Shown: positions 8,926-17,923 of the stretch, one piece after another
How the letters are laid out: each line of letters starts with the position of its first letter
How positions within the stretch are numbered: the first letter of the stretch is position 1
Assembly: GCA_027032075.1 (NCBI GenBank)
Contig: JALVOC010000091.1
Span: 1 to 64,000, forward strand
Direction of reading: 5' to 3'
Source: Chromatiales bacterium
GTDB lineage: Bacteria > Pseudomonadota > Gammaproteobacteria > UBA6429 > Thiohalophilaceae
Length of the DNA: 64,000 nt
The notes under the pieces: generated by a model
What the model saw: only the letters and a program-made list of their open reading frames with translations
Database searches by the model: none
What the model was told of the DNA's origin: nothing
Position numbers and translations under genes: made by a program

Positions 8926-9815
8926 ACGACGACACAGCAAGTAACGACAAAGACAACAAGAGCCAGCGCGGCTGGCTGGAGCGCCTCGGTCAGGCGTTGC
9001 AGGGCGAATTGAAGGATCGGCGGCAGCTGCTGGAAGTTCTGCAGAATGCGTACAAGAATAATGTCATCGATGCCGATGCGCTCAGCATGATCGAAGGAGT
9101 GCTGGGCGTGGCGGAAATGCAGGTGCGTGAGATCATGATCCCCCGCTCGCAAATGGTGGTGGTCGAGCGCGATGCCGAATTGCAGCAAATACTTGAAACC
9201 CTAGTGGAATCCGCGCATTCCCGTTTCCCCGCGGTGGGGGAGAACCGTGACGAGATCATCGGCATCCTGCTGGCCAAGGATCTGCTGCCCTATTTTTTGA
9301 AAAACAAGGACATCCGTTTCAACCTGCGTGACATACTGCGTCCGGCGGTGTTCATTCCTGAAAGCAAGCGCCTGAATGTCTTGTTAAAGGAATTTCGGGC
9401 CAGCCGGAACCACATGGCCATTGTGGTGGATGAATATGGTGGTGTCGCCGGTCTGGTGACCATCGAGGATGTGCTGGAACAGATCGTCGGTGAGATTGAA
9501 GACGAGCACGATATTGAGGATGACACCTATGTGTTTGAACACAGCAATGGCGAGTTCACCGTCAAAGCCATCACCCCGATTGAAGATTTCAATGCCTATT
9601 TCCATACGGACTTCAGTGACGAAGAGTTCGACACCATCGGTGGCCTGGTAATGAGCGGCTTCGGTCATATGCCCAAGCGGGGTGAGTCGCTGGACATGGG
9701 TGATTTCCATTTTCGCGTGTTGCGTGCCAGCAACCGCCAGATCCATCTGTTGCAGGTGAGTTGCCGCAAACCCCAGGTTATGACGAAGCAGGCCGGGTCG
9801 GCCAGTGCCGGATAA
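8922..9815 (+). CDS. corC: CorC/HlyC-type transporter-associated protein (YbeX)
   Basis: This 297-residue cytoplasmic protein has two CBS domains (about 70-190, with [11 protein letters not shown] at the first) and a C-terminal CorC_HlyC domain (about 205-285, with DFNAYF and DEEFDTIGG). No transmembrane segment is present, matching the soluble CorC/YbeX form. It is linked to magnesium/cobalt efflux and, more recently, ribosome metabolism; the operon with ybeZ and ybeY favours the latter. It begins at the ATG overlapping the ybeY stop and ends 11 nt inside lnt. Confidence 0.93.
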   Translation: MNDDTASNDKDNKSQRGWLERLGQALQGELKDRRQLLEVLQNAYKNNVIDADALSMIEGVLGVAEMQVREIMIPRSQMVVVERDAELQQILETLVESAHSRFPAVGENRDEIIGILLAKDLLPYFLKNKDIRFNLRDILRPAVFIPESKRLNVLLKEFRASRNHMAIVVDEYGGVAGLVTIEDVLEQIVGEIEDEHDIEDDTYVFEHSNGEFTVKAITPIEDFNAYFHTDFSDEEFDTIGGLVMSGFGHMPKRGESLDMGDFHFRVLRASNRQIHLLQVSCRKPQVMTKQAGSASAG

Positions 9816-11382
9816 GGGTTACCCGCTTACATGGCGTACACGCATGCTGGCTGTCCTGGCCGGCATGGGGTTAACACTGGCCTTTGCCCCCATCAACTGG
9901 TATCCCTTCGCCTACATCTCACCGGCGCTGCTGTTCTGGTTATGGCGTAACGCCAGCCCGCGGCAGGCGGCGCAACTCGGTTTCCTGTTTGGTTTGGGCC
10001 AGTTCGGCCTGGGTGTCTCATGGGTCTATGTGGCTATTCACGATGTGGGGCAAAGCCCGATCTGGCTGGCTACTCTCCTGACGCTCATCTTCATCACCGC
10101 ATTGGCCTGTTATCCGGCACTCGCCGGCTGGTTGTCACTGTATCTCAAAAAGAAATCGCCGCCGCTCCTTTGGGTGATTGGCATTCTTCCGGCCGTGTGG
10201 GTACTGGTAGAGTGGTTGCGCGGTTGGCTGTTTAGTGGTTTTACCTGGCTGCAACTCGGTTACAGCCAAATCGATCTGCCGCTTGCGAGTCTGGCGCCCT
10301 GGCTGGGCGTGTATGGGGTTTCCTGGGCGGTGGCATTGAGCGCTGCTTTACTGCTGTTGATCGTCACAAAAACAGCGTCGTTGCGGATAGGCGCGATGCT
10401 GGGGTTGCTGGCGCTGTGGGGAGTCGCCATCCTGGCCGGGCAGGTTTCCTGGTCCGAGCCGGTGGGCAAGCCGCTCAAGGTCAGCCTGATCCAGGGGAAT
10501 GCACCGCAAATGACCAAATGGGATCCGGCCAAACTGCAGTTCCGGCTTGATCTCTATGCGCGCCTGACGCGGGAGCACTGGGACAGCGATCTCATTATCT
10601 GGCCGGAGAACTCCCTGACGACGTTCTACCATACCCTGGATGAAACATACCTTACCCCGCTGGCAAAAGAGGCGCGTCAACATAACAGCGTGCTGGTGGT
10701 CGGGGTGCCAGTGATGGATCTTGAAACCAACCGCTATTACACCACCCTGACCGTATTGGGTGAAAAACCACAAAGTTACAGGAAACGCCATCTGGTGCCG
10801 TTTGGTGAATTTATCCCGCTGCAATTTATCCTGCGCGGACTGGTCGGATTTTTTGATCTGCCGATGTCGGCGTTTTCCCCGGGGGAAGCCGAACAGCCAC
10901 AATTCATCGCTGCCGGTCAGCCGCTGGCACCGACCGTCTGTTATGAAGATGCCTTTGGCGAGGAGGTGATTGATTTCCTGCCGGAGGCGACACTGCTGGT
11001 CAACGGCAGTAACAATGCATGGTATGGCGACTCGTTTGCGCCGCATCAGCATTTGCAGATTTCACGGATGCGCAGTCTGGAAACCTCACGGCCTTTGCTG
11101 CGCGTCACCACCAATGGGATCAGCGCCTTTGTCGATCACCGGGGAAAAATAATTTCACGCTCGCCGCAGTTTGAAACCTTTGTTTTAAGCGATGTGATCC
11201 AGCCGCGCAAGGGTGCAACCTTGTATGTTTTGTCGGGGAATTATCCAATCGTGATACTATTGTTTGCGCTGCTGCTTGTTATCCCTCTGTATGGAGAAAG
11301 GAAAAGGGGGAAAGTAAAGAACGGCGACGATAGAACCATCCGGGCTGATGTCACACCAGCAGCAACCCGGGCAGAGCCATGA
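9805..11382 (+). CDS. lnt: Apolipoprotein N-acyltransferase
   Basis: This 525-residue inner-membrane enzyme adds the third acyl chain to lipoproteins. Roughly six to seven N-terminal membrane segments are followed by a periplasmic nitrilase-fold domain and a last helix near 480-500. The catalytic triad is visible as E268 (IIWPENSLT), K327 (YRKRHLVPFGEF) and C379 (PTVCYED). The GTG at 9805 overlaps the end of corC by 11 nt. The lgt gene 58 nt downstream catalyses the first step of the same pathway, so two of the three lipoprotein-maturation enzymes are co-located; lspA is not in the window. Confidence 0.95.
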   Translation: MPDKGYPLTWRTRMLAVLAGMGLTLAFAPINWYPFAYISPALLFWLWRNASPRQAAQLGFLFGLGQFGLGVSWVYVAIHDVGQSPIWLATLLTLIFITALACYPALAGWLSLYLKKKSPPLLWVIGILPAVWVLVEWLRGWLFSGFTWLQLGYSQIDLPLASLAPWLGVYGVSWAVALSAALLLLIVTKTASLRIGAMLGLLALWGVAILAGQVSWSEPVGKPLKVSLIQGNAPQMTKWDPAKLQFRLDLYARLTREHWDSDLIIWPENSLTTFYHTLDETYLTPLAKEARQHNSVLVVGVPVMDLETNRYYTTLTVLGEKPQSYRKRHLVPFGEFIPLQFILRGLVGFFDLPMSAFSPGEAEQPQFIAAGQPLAPTVCYEDAFGEEVIDFLPEATLLVNGSNNAWYGDSFAPHQHLQISRMRSLETSRPLLRVTTNGISAFVDHRGKIISRSPQFETFVLSDVIQPRKGATLYVLSGNYPIVILLFALLLVIPLYGERKRGKVKNGDDRTIRADVTPAATRAEP

Positions 11383-11440
11383 TCGCGATGCGCTCAACTG
11401 TGCCACCTCCGTAAATCTTCCGGAAGAGCAATAATTTAGC

Positions 11441-12238
11441 ATGTTAAACGATACCAACTACCTTGTCTGGGATGTCACCCCTGAAATATTTTCCGTCGGG
11501 GGTATTACACCACGCTGGTACGGCATTCTTTTTGCGCTCGCATTTCTGCTGGCGTTCCACATGATGCGCTGGATGTACAAACGCGAAAACAGGGATGTCA
11601 ATAATTTGAATTACCTGCTGTGGTATTCGATCATCGGTGCGATCATCGGTGCGCGGCTGGGGCATTGTCTGTTTTATGATCCGCTCTATTATTTGCAGAA
11701 CCCCCTGAAGATATTCGCCGTGTGGGAAGGAGGTCTGGCGAGTCACGGCGGGATTATCGGCGTATTGCTCGGCGCCTATTTTTATAAACGAAAAATCGAG
11801 GATTCCTATTTGTGGCTGCTGGACAGGATCGTGCTGCCGGCGGTGTTAGGCGGGTTTTTTATTCGCATGGGTAATCTTTTTAATTCGGAAATCGTCGGTA
11901 TTCCCGCCACCGTTCCATGGGCGGTTATTTTCAAACGTATCGATTCCATTCCCCGGCATCCGGTGCAGGTGTATGAGGCGTTTTCCTATGCGCTGATTTT
12001 TGTTTGCCTCATGTATATTTATAAACACTATAGCAACAGAATAAAAGACGGCTTGATCTTTGGCCTTGCGGTTACTGCGGTCTTTACCACCCGCTTTTTT
12101 CTGGAATTCGTAAAGACCCGCCAAGCGCATTATGCCGCCGAGTTCGGCTTGAGCGTCGGGCAGATGCTCAGTCTTCCGTTTATCCTGCTGGGGGTCTGGT
12201 TGGTTTTACAGGCATGGCGCCGGCGTGCGGCGGAATAA
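11441..12238 (+). CDS. lgt: Prolipoprotein diacylglyceryl transferase, Bacteroidetes-like
   Basis: This 265-residue, seven-helix membrane enzyme transfers diacylglyceryl from phosphatidylglycerol to the lipobox cysteine. Key residues are present: the histidine in GGLASHGG, the signature arginine and asparagine in FIRMGNLFNSEIVG, HPVQVYEA, and RFFLEFVK. Proteobacterial Lgt normally reads GRxGNFINGELWGR; the NSEIVG form, the PWAVIF segment and the N-terminal PEIFSVGG...RWYG pattern are those I associate with Bacteroidetes homologues. The gene also looks more AT-rich than lnt. Transfer is therefore possible. It lies downstream of lnt and convergent with the zinc-ribbon gene. Confidence 0.9.
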   Translation: MLNDTNYLVWDVTPEIFSVGGITPRWYGILFALAFLLAFHMMRWMYKRENRDVNNLNYLLWYSIIGAIIGARLGHCLFYDPLYYLQNPLKIFAVWEGGLASHGGIIGVLLGAYFYKRKIEDSYLWLLDRIVLPAVLGGFFIRMGNLFNSEIVGIPATVPWAVIFKRIDSIPRHPVQVYEAFSYALIFVCLMYIYKHYSNRIKDGLIFGLAVTAVFTTRFFLEFVKTRQAHYAAEFGLSVGQMLSLPFILLGVWLVLQAWRRRAAE

Positions 12239-12265
12239 TTTTCCGCAGCATGCTGCACGGACGAC

Positions 12266-12778
12266 TCATCCGCCATATTCCTTTTTAAACACGGTACCCC
12301 GGCATTTCGGGCAGGGCGGGATGTGCCCCGCTTTGTCAAAGTGTAAAGTCTCGCCACACTGGGTACAAACGAGAGTGCCGGGACCGCTGATTTCACCGGT
12401 GTGCCACTCCCCCAGTACCCGCGCCTGTTCGGCCAGCAGTTCAAGTTCCAGGGTAGTGGGGTTGGCGACCTGGGCCACCCACTCGGCAAATTGCGATTCT
12501 GCGAGTTCCAGATCGAATTCCAGCCAGTCCGCCAGTTGTTTGCCGTTATCAGCCAATGCCTCGGCGGCATCGCGAATGTCCCGCCGCAGGTAATCGCTGA
12601 GTTTTTCGATTTCTTCCCGGCTCAGTTCACCCAGTTCCGATGCTTTCTCCTCTGCCTTGTCGAGCGCCTGTTTCAGTGTCGGCAGGGCCTTTTCCTCCGC
12701 TTCGTGCCAGACCTTGCGGACGGTATCCCGCATGAGATTATAAGTGTGCAGCAGTTTGTCCCGGGAGTCGTTTGTCAT
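12266..12778 (-). CDS. Zinc ribbon protein of the YbeL type (DUF1451)
   Basis: A 170-residue protein has a long charged, helical N-terminal part (about 1-125, probably coiled coil) and a C-terminal zinc ribbon formed by C138, C141, C156 and C159 (VCTQCG ... PPCPKC). This is the architecture of E. coli YbeL, whose function is unknown. A role in protein or nucleic-acid interaction through the ribbon is inference only. It is convergent with lgt, with only 27 nt between stops. That gap contains the short palindromes GCGGAA/TTCCGC and GCAGCATGCTGC, which could end transcription from both sides. Confidence 0.8.
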   Translation of the reverse strand: MTNDSRDKLLHTYNLMRDTVRKVWHEAEEKALPTLKQALDKAEEKASELGELSREEIEKLSDYLRRDIRDAAEALADNGKQLADWLEFDLELAESQFAEWVAQVANPTTLELELLAEQARVLGEWHTGEISGPGTLVCTQCGETLHFDKAGHIPPCPKCRGTVFKKEYGG

Positions 12779-12941
12779 CTTGGTTTTTCCTGTTGTTCCA
12801 GTATTAATATTGGTTCGCTGTGCCCTGATTGCAAGTTGTTCAGGGTTGGAAAGATTGCATTTCTTTTCCGCTGATCATTGCCCTGCCGTGTTGAAAGCGC
12901 TATAAGAAACATACGCCTATAAACTAACAGATTATCCTGTT

Positions 12942-13706
12942 TTGTTACACACACCATTAGAACTGGAGATTTTTTCTGATCCGCAGTTGCTTGCCCGTGA
13001 GGCGGCCGCTTACTGGGTGGCACAGGCACAGCTGTCGATCGCAGAGCATGGCGCGTTTTACGTGGCTTTAGCGGGCGGTTCCACCCCACGCCGCATGTAT
13101 GAATATCTTGCCCGCCCGGAGTACGCAACACAGGTGGCGTGGCAGGATGTGCATGTTTTTTTCGGTGATGAGCGTGTGGTGCCGCCCGATCACCCTGACA
13201 GCAACTACCGCATGGCGCGTGAGGCGCTGCTCGATCATGTCCCGTTACCCGTTGGGCAGGTATATCCCATGGTGCAGAGCGGCAACGGCGGTGAGATGGC
13301 ACAGGCGATGGCGTTGGCTTACGCCCGGGGGCTGGATCAGATTCTGCCGAAAACCGAGAACGGCTGGCCGCAATTCGATCTCGTGATGTTGGGCATGGGG
13401 GTGGACGGCCATACTGCTTCGCTGTTTCCCCATACCACCATATTGCATGAGGCGGCGCAATCCTGCGCTGCGGTGTATGTTGAGAAGTTGCAGGCATGGC
13501 GTATCAGTCTGACCTTTCCCGTCATCGAAGAGGCGTCGCGGATCTTGATTCTGGTTTGTGGTGAAGACAAGGCAAATACCCTCAGACAGGTATTCTCCTC
13601 GGGTGGTTTTGATGAGTCCATGCCGATAACACGGCTCGTCGCGCAGCAAAATGCATGCTGGTATCTGGATGCCGCTGCCGCCAGTCTCCTGGGGCAGGGA
13701 GGCTGA
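12942..13706 (+). CDS. pgl: 6-phosphogluconolactonase
   Basis: This 254-residue member of the glucosamine-6-phosphate isomerase/lactonase superfamily hydrolyses 6-phosphogluconolactone in the oxidative pentose phosphate pathway. Diagnostic segments are ALAGGSTPRRMYEYL, VFFGDERVVPPDHPDSNY and MLGMGVDGHTASLFPHT. The only start compatible with the conserved N-terminus is TTG at 12942; no clear ribosome-binding site precedes it. Its stop is 1 nt from the glk start, so the two genes form a glucose-processing operon, opposite gnd-zwf, which encode the flanking pathway steps. Confidence 0.93.
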   Translation: MLHTPLELEIFSDPQLLAREAAAYWVAQAQLSIAEHGAFYVALAGGSTPRRMYEYLARPEYATQVAWQDVHVFFGDERVVPPDHPDSNYRMAREALLDHVPLPVGQVYPMVQSGNGGEMAQAMALAYARGLDQILPKTENGWPQFDLVMLGMGVDGHTASLFPHTTILHEAAQSCAAVYVEKLQAWRISLTFPVIEEASRILILVCGEDKANTLRQVFSSGGFDESMPITRLVAQQNACWYLDAAAASLLGQGG

Positions 13707-13707
13707 G

Positions 13708-14694
13708 ATGCAACTGCTGGCAGGGGATATCGGTGGCACGCATTCGCGTCTGATGCTTGCCAGCATGTTGGATGGCAGGTTGCAAATTGAGGATGAAAAA
13801 CATTATGCCAGTGAGGCGTTTGATGATTTTCTGCCGCTGGTGGAAAAATTTCTGCAACAACACGGAAAAAAAACGCGGCCGGCTGCCGCCTGTTTTGCCG
13901 TCGCCGGGCCGGTACGGAGGCAATGCGCCAGGATTACCAACCTGCCCTGGCAACTGCAAGCGGATGAGCTGGCCAGCCGGCTCGGTATTCCGTCCCTGAT
14001 GCTGATCAACGATTTTCAGGCCATCGGTTACGGGATGGCACAATTGCAGGCAACGGATTTTGTCGAACTTCAGGCCGGACGTCCGGAAGAGGAAGGGCGT
14101 CGTGCACTGATCGGTGCGGGCACCGGTCTGGGTGAGGCCCTGCTGATCTGGCAGGATGATCATTACGTGCCCTGGCCGACAGAAGGTGGCCATGTTGATT
14201 TTGCGCCGCGGGATGAGCTTGAAATGGAATTACTGCGCTGGCTTCGGACCGCCCACGGCCATGTCAGCTACGAAATGGTGTTGTCCGGGCCCGGGCTGGT
14301 GCGCATTTACGAATTCCTTCACGACAGCGGCCGTTTTCCCGATTCGCCAGCTGTCTGGAAAGGCATCACTGCCGCCAGCATCAGTGAACAGGCATTGGCC
14401 GGCAGTGATGAACTGGCCGAAGCCGCACTCGATTGTTTTGTGCGGATCTATGGTGCCCAGGCGGGTAATTTTGCGCTCAACTGTCTGGCCACCGGCGGTG
14501 TTTATATCGCCGGGGGAATCGCCCCCCACATCCTGGAGAAACTCAGGCATGACAGCTTTATCGAAGCCTTTCGTGACAAAGGCCCGCTGTCACACCTGAT
14601 GCATGATATCCCGGTCAGCATCATTCTCAACGAAAAAGCCGGCTTACTGGGCGCGGCGGAGTGCGCAGCCCGCTTATCAAAAAGCGTGAGCTAA
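13708..14694 (+). CDS. glk: Glucokinase
   Basis: This 328-residue ROK-unrelated, E. coli-type glucokinase (Glk family) phosphorylates glucose with ATP. The phosphate loop is AGDIGGTHSRLML at the N-terminus, and later motifs are IGAGTGLGEALL, EGGHVDF and LSGPGLVRIY. The ATG at 13708 has GGGAGGCTGAG in front and sits directly after the pgl stop. An upstream in-frame ATG at 13651 lies inside pgl and is not favoured. The stop codon TAA belongs to AGCTAAACAGGCA, a 13-mer also found at the left end of the repeat at 17721. glk is convergent with zwf. Confidence 0.93.
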   Translation: MQLLAGDIGGTHSRLMLASMLDGRLQIEDEKHYASEAFDDFLPLVEKFLQQHGKKTRPAAACFAVAGPVRRQCARITNLPWQLQADELASRLGIPSLMLINDFQAIGYGMAQLQATDFVELQAGRPEEEGRRALIGAGTGLGEALLIWQDDHYVPWPTEGGHVDFAPRDELEMELLRWLRTAHGHVSYEMVLSGPGLVRIYEFLHDSGRFPDSPAVWKGITAASISEQALAGSDELAEAALDCFVRIYGAQAGNFALNCLATGGVYIAGGIAPHILEKLRHDSFIEAFRDKGPLSHLMHDIPVSIILNEKAGLLGAAECAARLSKSVS

Positions 14695-14724
14695 ACAGGC
14701 AAGGTACAGCGGGTCCCCAAACCT

Positions 14725-16209
14725 TCAGTCTTCCTCATCCAGGTAATTACGCCAGTAATGATCCTCCTGATCGAACAAGCGGTGAACGCCGCTGGGTCCC
14801 CAGCTGCCGGCGGGATAGGTGTGGATGAAGTCCCGTTCCGTATCCCAGATCTTCAAGATCGGATCCACCGCCTCCCACGCCCAGTGGACTTCATCGTAGC
14901 GCAGGAACAAGGAGCGGTCGTTTTCGATCACATCCAGTAACAGGCCCTCATAGGCATCCAGCTGGTATTGGCTGGCGGCACAATAACTGGCGTCCAGGCG
15001 TGTGGTCTCCGTTAATAACTCCAGGCCGGTCTGTTTCACCTGCATTTCCAGGCGCACGCATTCCTGCGGCTGGATGCCCAGTAACAACCAGTTGGGCTTG
15101 AGCTGCTCGATATGGGTCTGGCGGAAGAGCTGCTGCGGTGGATGTTTGAAGCGGATGCTGATCAAAGAGCTGTCACGGCACATGCGTTTACCGGTGCGCA
15201 GATAGAACGGTACACCGCGCCAGCGCCAGTTGTCGATATACAGTTTCAGTGCCGCATAGGTTTCGGTGGTGCTCTTTTCCGCAACGCCGTCCTCGTCCAG
15301 ATAACCAACCACCGCTTCCCCCTTGATCTCGCCATGTATGTATTGGGCACGAAAGGCATGGGCATTGACGGCGTTTCGCGGTATCGGGCGCAGGGATTTC
15401 AGCACCTTGACCTTTTCATCGCGCAGGGATTCCGCCTCCAGGTTGGCTGGCGGTTCCATTGCCACCAGGGTGAGCATTTGCAGCAGGTGGCTCTGGATCA
15501 TATCCCGGAGTGCACCCACGCCGTCGTAAAAGCTCGCGCGCCCGGCGATGCCCTGGGTTTCTGAGTGGGTGATCTGCACATGATCGATGTAGTTGCGGTT
15601 CCACAGGGGTTCCAGCATCAGATTGGCGAAGCGGAATACCAGCACGTTTTGCACGGTGCTTTTGCCGAGATAATGATCGATACGAAACAGCTGATGCTCG
15701 TGGAAGTGGCGGTGCAGACTCTGATTCAGTACCGTGGCGCTTTCAATATCGTGGCCGAAGGGTTTTTCGATCACCACCCGGCACCAGCCATGTTCTTCCT
15801 GATTGAGGCCGGCATCGGAGATGGCCTGGGCAACGGGGATGTAGAAGGCGGGTGGAATCGCCATGTAGAAGATCAGATTCTTCGGCAAGGACTTGTCAGC
15901 ACTCAGCATTTGTTTGAGTTGCCGCAGGCTCCCGTGATCAGTCATATCGCCAGTAAACATTTGCATGCGTCGATGCAAACGTTCCAGCACCTCCTCTTTG
16001 ACACCCCCCCGTGCCTGCTTGCTCAGCAGTTCATTCATCGGTTGGCGCCACTCTTTGTCGTGCTGCCATTGTTGGCGGGTGAAACCGATAATCGCGGTAT
16101 TGCCGGGGAGGCGGCCGGCTTCCTCCAGATGATAAATGGCGGGTAACAGCTTGTTGCGGGCAAGGTTGCCCATGGCGCCGAAAATCACAAAGGTGCAGGG
16201 TTCTATCAT
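14725..16209 (-). CDS. zwf: Glucose-6-phosphate 1-dehydrogenase
   Basis: This 494-residue enzyme oxidises glucose-6-phosphate to 6-phosphogluconolactone with NADP or NAD. The N-terminal nucleotide-binding segment is [18 protein letters not shown], and the substrate-binding signature [13 protein letters not shown] is intact. The start at 16209 ([11 protein letters not shown]) lies 1 nt after the gnd stop and fits family length; the in-frame ATG at 16251 would overlap gnd by about 40 nt. gnd and zwf form one minus-strand operon, and pgl, the intermediate step, lies on the opposite strand nearby. Confidence 0.95.
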   Translation of the reverse strand: MIEPCTFVIFGAMGNLARNKLLPAIYHLEEAGRLPGNTAIIGFTRQQWQHDKEWRQPMNELLSKQARGGVKEEVLERLHRRMQMFTGDMTDHGSLRQLKQMLSADKSLPKNLIFYMAIPPAFYIPVAQAISDAGLNQEEHGWCRVVIEKPFGHDIESATVLNQSLHRHFHEHQLFRIDHYLGKSTVQNVLVFRFANLMLEPLWNRNYIDHVQITHSETQGIAGRASFYDGVGALRDMIQSHLLQMLTLVAMEPPANLEAESLRDEKVKVLKSLRPIPRNAVNAHAFRAQYIHGEIKGEAVVGYLDEDGVAEKSTTETYAALKLYIDNWRWRGVPFYLRTGKRMCRDSSLISIRFKHPPQQLFRQTHIEQLKPNWLLLGIQPQECVRLEMQVKQTGLELLTETTRLDASYCAASQYQLDAYEGLLLDVIENDRSLFLRYDEVHWAWEAVDPILKIWDTERDFIHTYPAGSWGPSGVHRLFDQEDHYWRNYLDEED

Positions 16210-16210
16210 T

Positions 16211-17125
16211 TTATTTGCCCGGCTTGCCGACTGCGTGGCCGCCAAAGGCATTGCGCATCATTGCCAGCAGGCGGTTGGCGTAACTGTTACTTTGCTGGCT
16301 GGCGAAACGCATTTGCAACGCCAGCGCCAGCACCGGTGCGGGGATCCCCTGATCGATGCTTTCCGTGATGGTCCAGCGCCCCTCACCGGAATCGGCCACA
16401 TAGGCGGAGATGTTTTCCAGTTTTTGATCCTCGCTGAGGAAATCGGCGCACAGATCGAGCAGCCAGCTTCGCACCACCGAGCCGTGGCGCCAGAGTTCGG
16501 TGATTTGCGCCAGATCGAGGGCAAACTCCTGTTTGCCCTTTAACAGGGTAAGGCCTTCTGCCATCGCCTGCATCATGCCGTATTCGATGCCGTTGTGGAT
16601 CATTTTGGTAAAGTGTCCCGCACCCGCCGGTCCGACGTGTGCCCAGCCTTTATCGGGAGCTGGGGCAAGTACCTTGAGGACTGGTTCGATAAGGCGGACG
16701 TATTGCGTTTCACCGCCGACCATCATGCAGTAGCCGTTTTCCAGCCCCCAGACACCACCGGACGTTCCGGCATCGATAAATCCCTGGTTTTTTTCCGCCA
16801 GCTGTTGTGCCCGCCGCTGGCTGTCATGATAGTTGGCGTTGCCACCGTCGATGATGAGATCGCCGGCCTGCAACAGTGGGTGCAGACGCTGGAACATGGT
16901 TTCGGTGACGTCGCCGCTGGGTAACATCATCCAAACGATGCGTGGCGGTTTCAACAATTCAAGCATGGCCTCCGGCGTGGTTGCCGGGATCAGACCCTCT
17001 TCTTCTGCAAGTTGATTGATGATTTCCACGGAGCGGTTGTTTCCCACAACCTCGATACCGCCCCGGCAGAGTCGCCGCGCCATGTTGGCGCCCATTTTTC
17101 CCAAACCGATAAGCGCGATGCGCAT
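16211..17125 (-). CDS. gnd: 6-phosphogluconate dehydrogenase, short (YqeC/GndA) form
   Basis: This 304-residue enzyme converts 6-phosphogluconate to ribulose-5-phosphate plus CO2. The Rossmann motif is [14 protein letters not shown], the substrate motif is [15 protein letters not shown], and [15 protein letters not shown] is also diagnostic. The classical enzyme is about 470 residues; this is the roughly 300-residue form, which is often NAD-dependent (family knowledge). Cofactor choice cannot be proven here. A possible promoter on the minus strand (TTGTTA, 19 nt, TATGAT) lies at about 17175-17210. Confidence 0.92.
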   Translation of the reverse strand: MRIALIGLGKMGANMARRLCRGGIEVVGNNRSVEIINQLAEEEGLIPATTPEAMLELLKPPRIVWMMLPSGDVTETMFQRLHPLLQAGDLIIDGGNANYHDSQRRAQQLAEKNQGFIDAGTSGGVWGLENGYCMMVGGETQYVRLIEPVLKVLAPAPDKGWAHVGPAGAGHFTKMIHNGIEYGMMQAMAEGLTLLKGKQEFALDLAQITELWRHGSVVRSWLLDLCADFLSEDQKLENISAYVADSGEGRWTITESIDQGIPAPVLALALQMRFASQQSNSYANRLLAMMRNAFGGHAVGKPGK

Positions 17126-17434
17126 GATGATGTCCCCATTGAATGTGTGTGGTGAATGAATGCTTTATCATATTTCTGAAACAAGTAACTGTAACAATAA
17201 AAGACTATATGGTGTGGAAGTGCAATTATTTCGTTAATTCCAGGCCGGCATTGTGTCTTCATCAGCCATGCCGCGGTGGCCACAACCGCTAACGTCAGCA
17301 GAGAGGGTGGTCGTTTTCTGTCAGTCTCCCCGGCCGGATTCGGGATATGCGCTCTTTGGTTATTAAAAGAACTTATTATATTTCAGGAGAAGCCGTGGAG
17401 CGTGTGTATAAAGACGGTTAATCAATCGAGGTTC
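17126..17434. other. Intergenic region between gnd and the SAP-like gene
   Basis: About 310 nt with no supported gene. It should hold the minus-strand gnd promoter (weak candidate near 17175-17210). I see no repeat element, RNA gene or long palindrome in it. The plus-strand promoter of the next gene begins at its right edge. Confidence 0.5.
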
Positions 17435-17462
17435 TTGAAACTCACCTTTTATTTGCTATACA
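17435..17462 (+). promoter_or_regulatory. Sigma70-like promoter for the SAP-like small gene
   Basis: TTGAAA at 17435-17440 and TATACA at 17457-17462 are separated by 16 nt, close to consensus. Transcription would start near 17469. This favours translation from the ATG at 17515, preceded by AAGGAGA, over the ATG at 17476. Confidence 0.5.
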
Positions 17463-17514
17463 TGGTATTGTTTGCATGATTATTCATAAGGAAGAAAGTA
17501 AGGAGAAGAAAAAT

Positions 17515-17718
17515 ATGCACATGCAGTTGATTCGTGACATTGCCCAGGATCATGGCATCAAGGCCGGAAAAATGAACAAACTCAATCTGGTGCGTGAAAT
17601 TCAGCGTGTCGAAGGGAATACCGCATGTTTCGCCACGGCTGTGACGGGTGAGTGCGATCAGCTCGAATGCCTCTGGCGTGAAGATTGTTTTGCTGCGGCA
17701 AAAAAACTCTCAAACTGA
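17515..17718 (+). CDS. Small SAP-like, cysteine-containing protein
   Basis: A 67-residue protein begins MHMQLIRDIAQDHGIK. Its first half (about 4-32) looks like the two short helices of a SAP/Rho-N-type nucleic-acid-binding motif (GIKAGKMNKLNLVREIQ). Its second half holds four cysteines (C38, C47, C52, C58), plausibly a metal or disulfide cluster. Similar small proteins occur in other gammaproteobacteria, to my recollection, without known function. It has a strong ribosome-binding site (AAGGAGA) and its own good promoter. The stop is 2 nt before the repeat element at 17721, and the gene is convergent with glgA. Confidence 0.65.
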   Translation: MHMQLIRDIAQDHGIKAGKMNKLNLVREIQRVEGNTACFATAVTGECDQLECLWREDCFAAAKKLSN

Positions 17719-17720
17719 AG

Positions 17721-17923
17721 CTAAACAGGCATTCCGAATACCAGTACACTTGGGAAACGGAGCATCGGGACCAGAGGTCTTTTACATGACACGCTGTAAA
17801 TACCTCCCTGTAAGCTCGACAGCCGCCTCCCTGCGGCTGACGGTCATGTAAAAGACCTCTGGTCCCGATGCGAAACCAGAATCTGCCAATAATGTTAAAT
17901 GATCTGGTATTCGGAACACTTAT
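17721..17923 (+). repeat. Nested inverted-repeat element, copy A
   Basis: The inner stem 17762-17790 is a perfect 29-bp inverted repeat of 17843-17871, around a 52-nt core (17791-17842). The core folds into two hairpins: one with TAC..CTCCCTGTA and one with CAGCCGC...GCGGCTG. The outer stem pairs TTCCGAATACCAG (17732-17744) with CTGGTATTCGGAA (17904-17916). Spacers between the stems are 17 nt on the left and 32 nt on the right. The element starts 2 nt after the stop of the SAP-like gene and ends at the glgA stop, filling the whole gap between two convergent genes. Its left 44 nt recur inverted at 26446-26489. Confidence 0.9.

Noticed and set aside
14688-14700. AGCTAAACAGGCA at the glk stop codon, identical to the start of the 17.7 kb repeat end
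   Set aside because: Identity stops after 13 nt and no core or stem lies nearby. It could be a remnant, but chance cannot be excluded.
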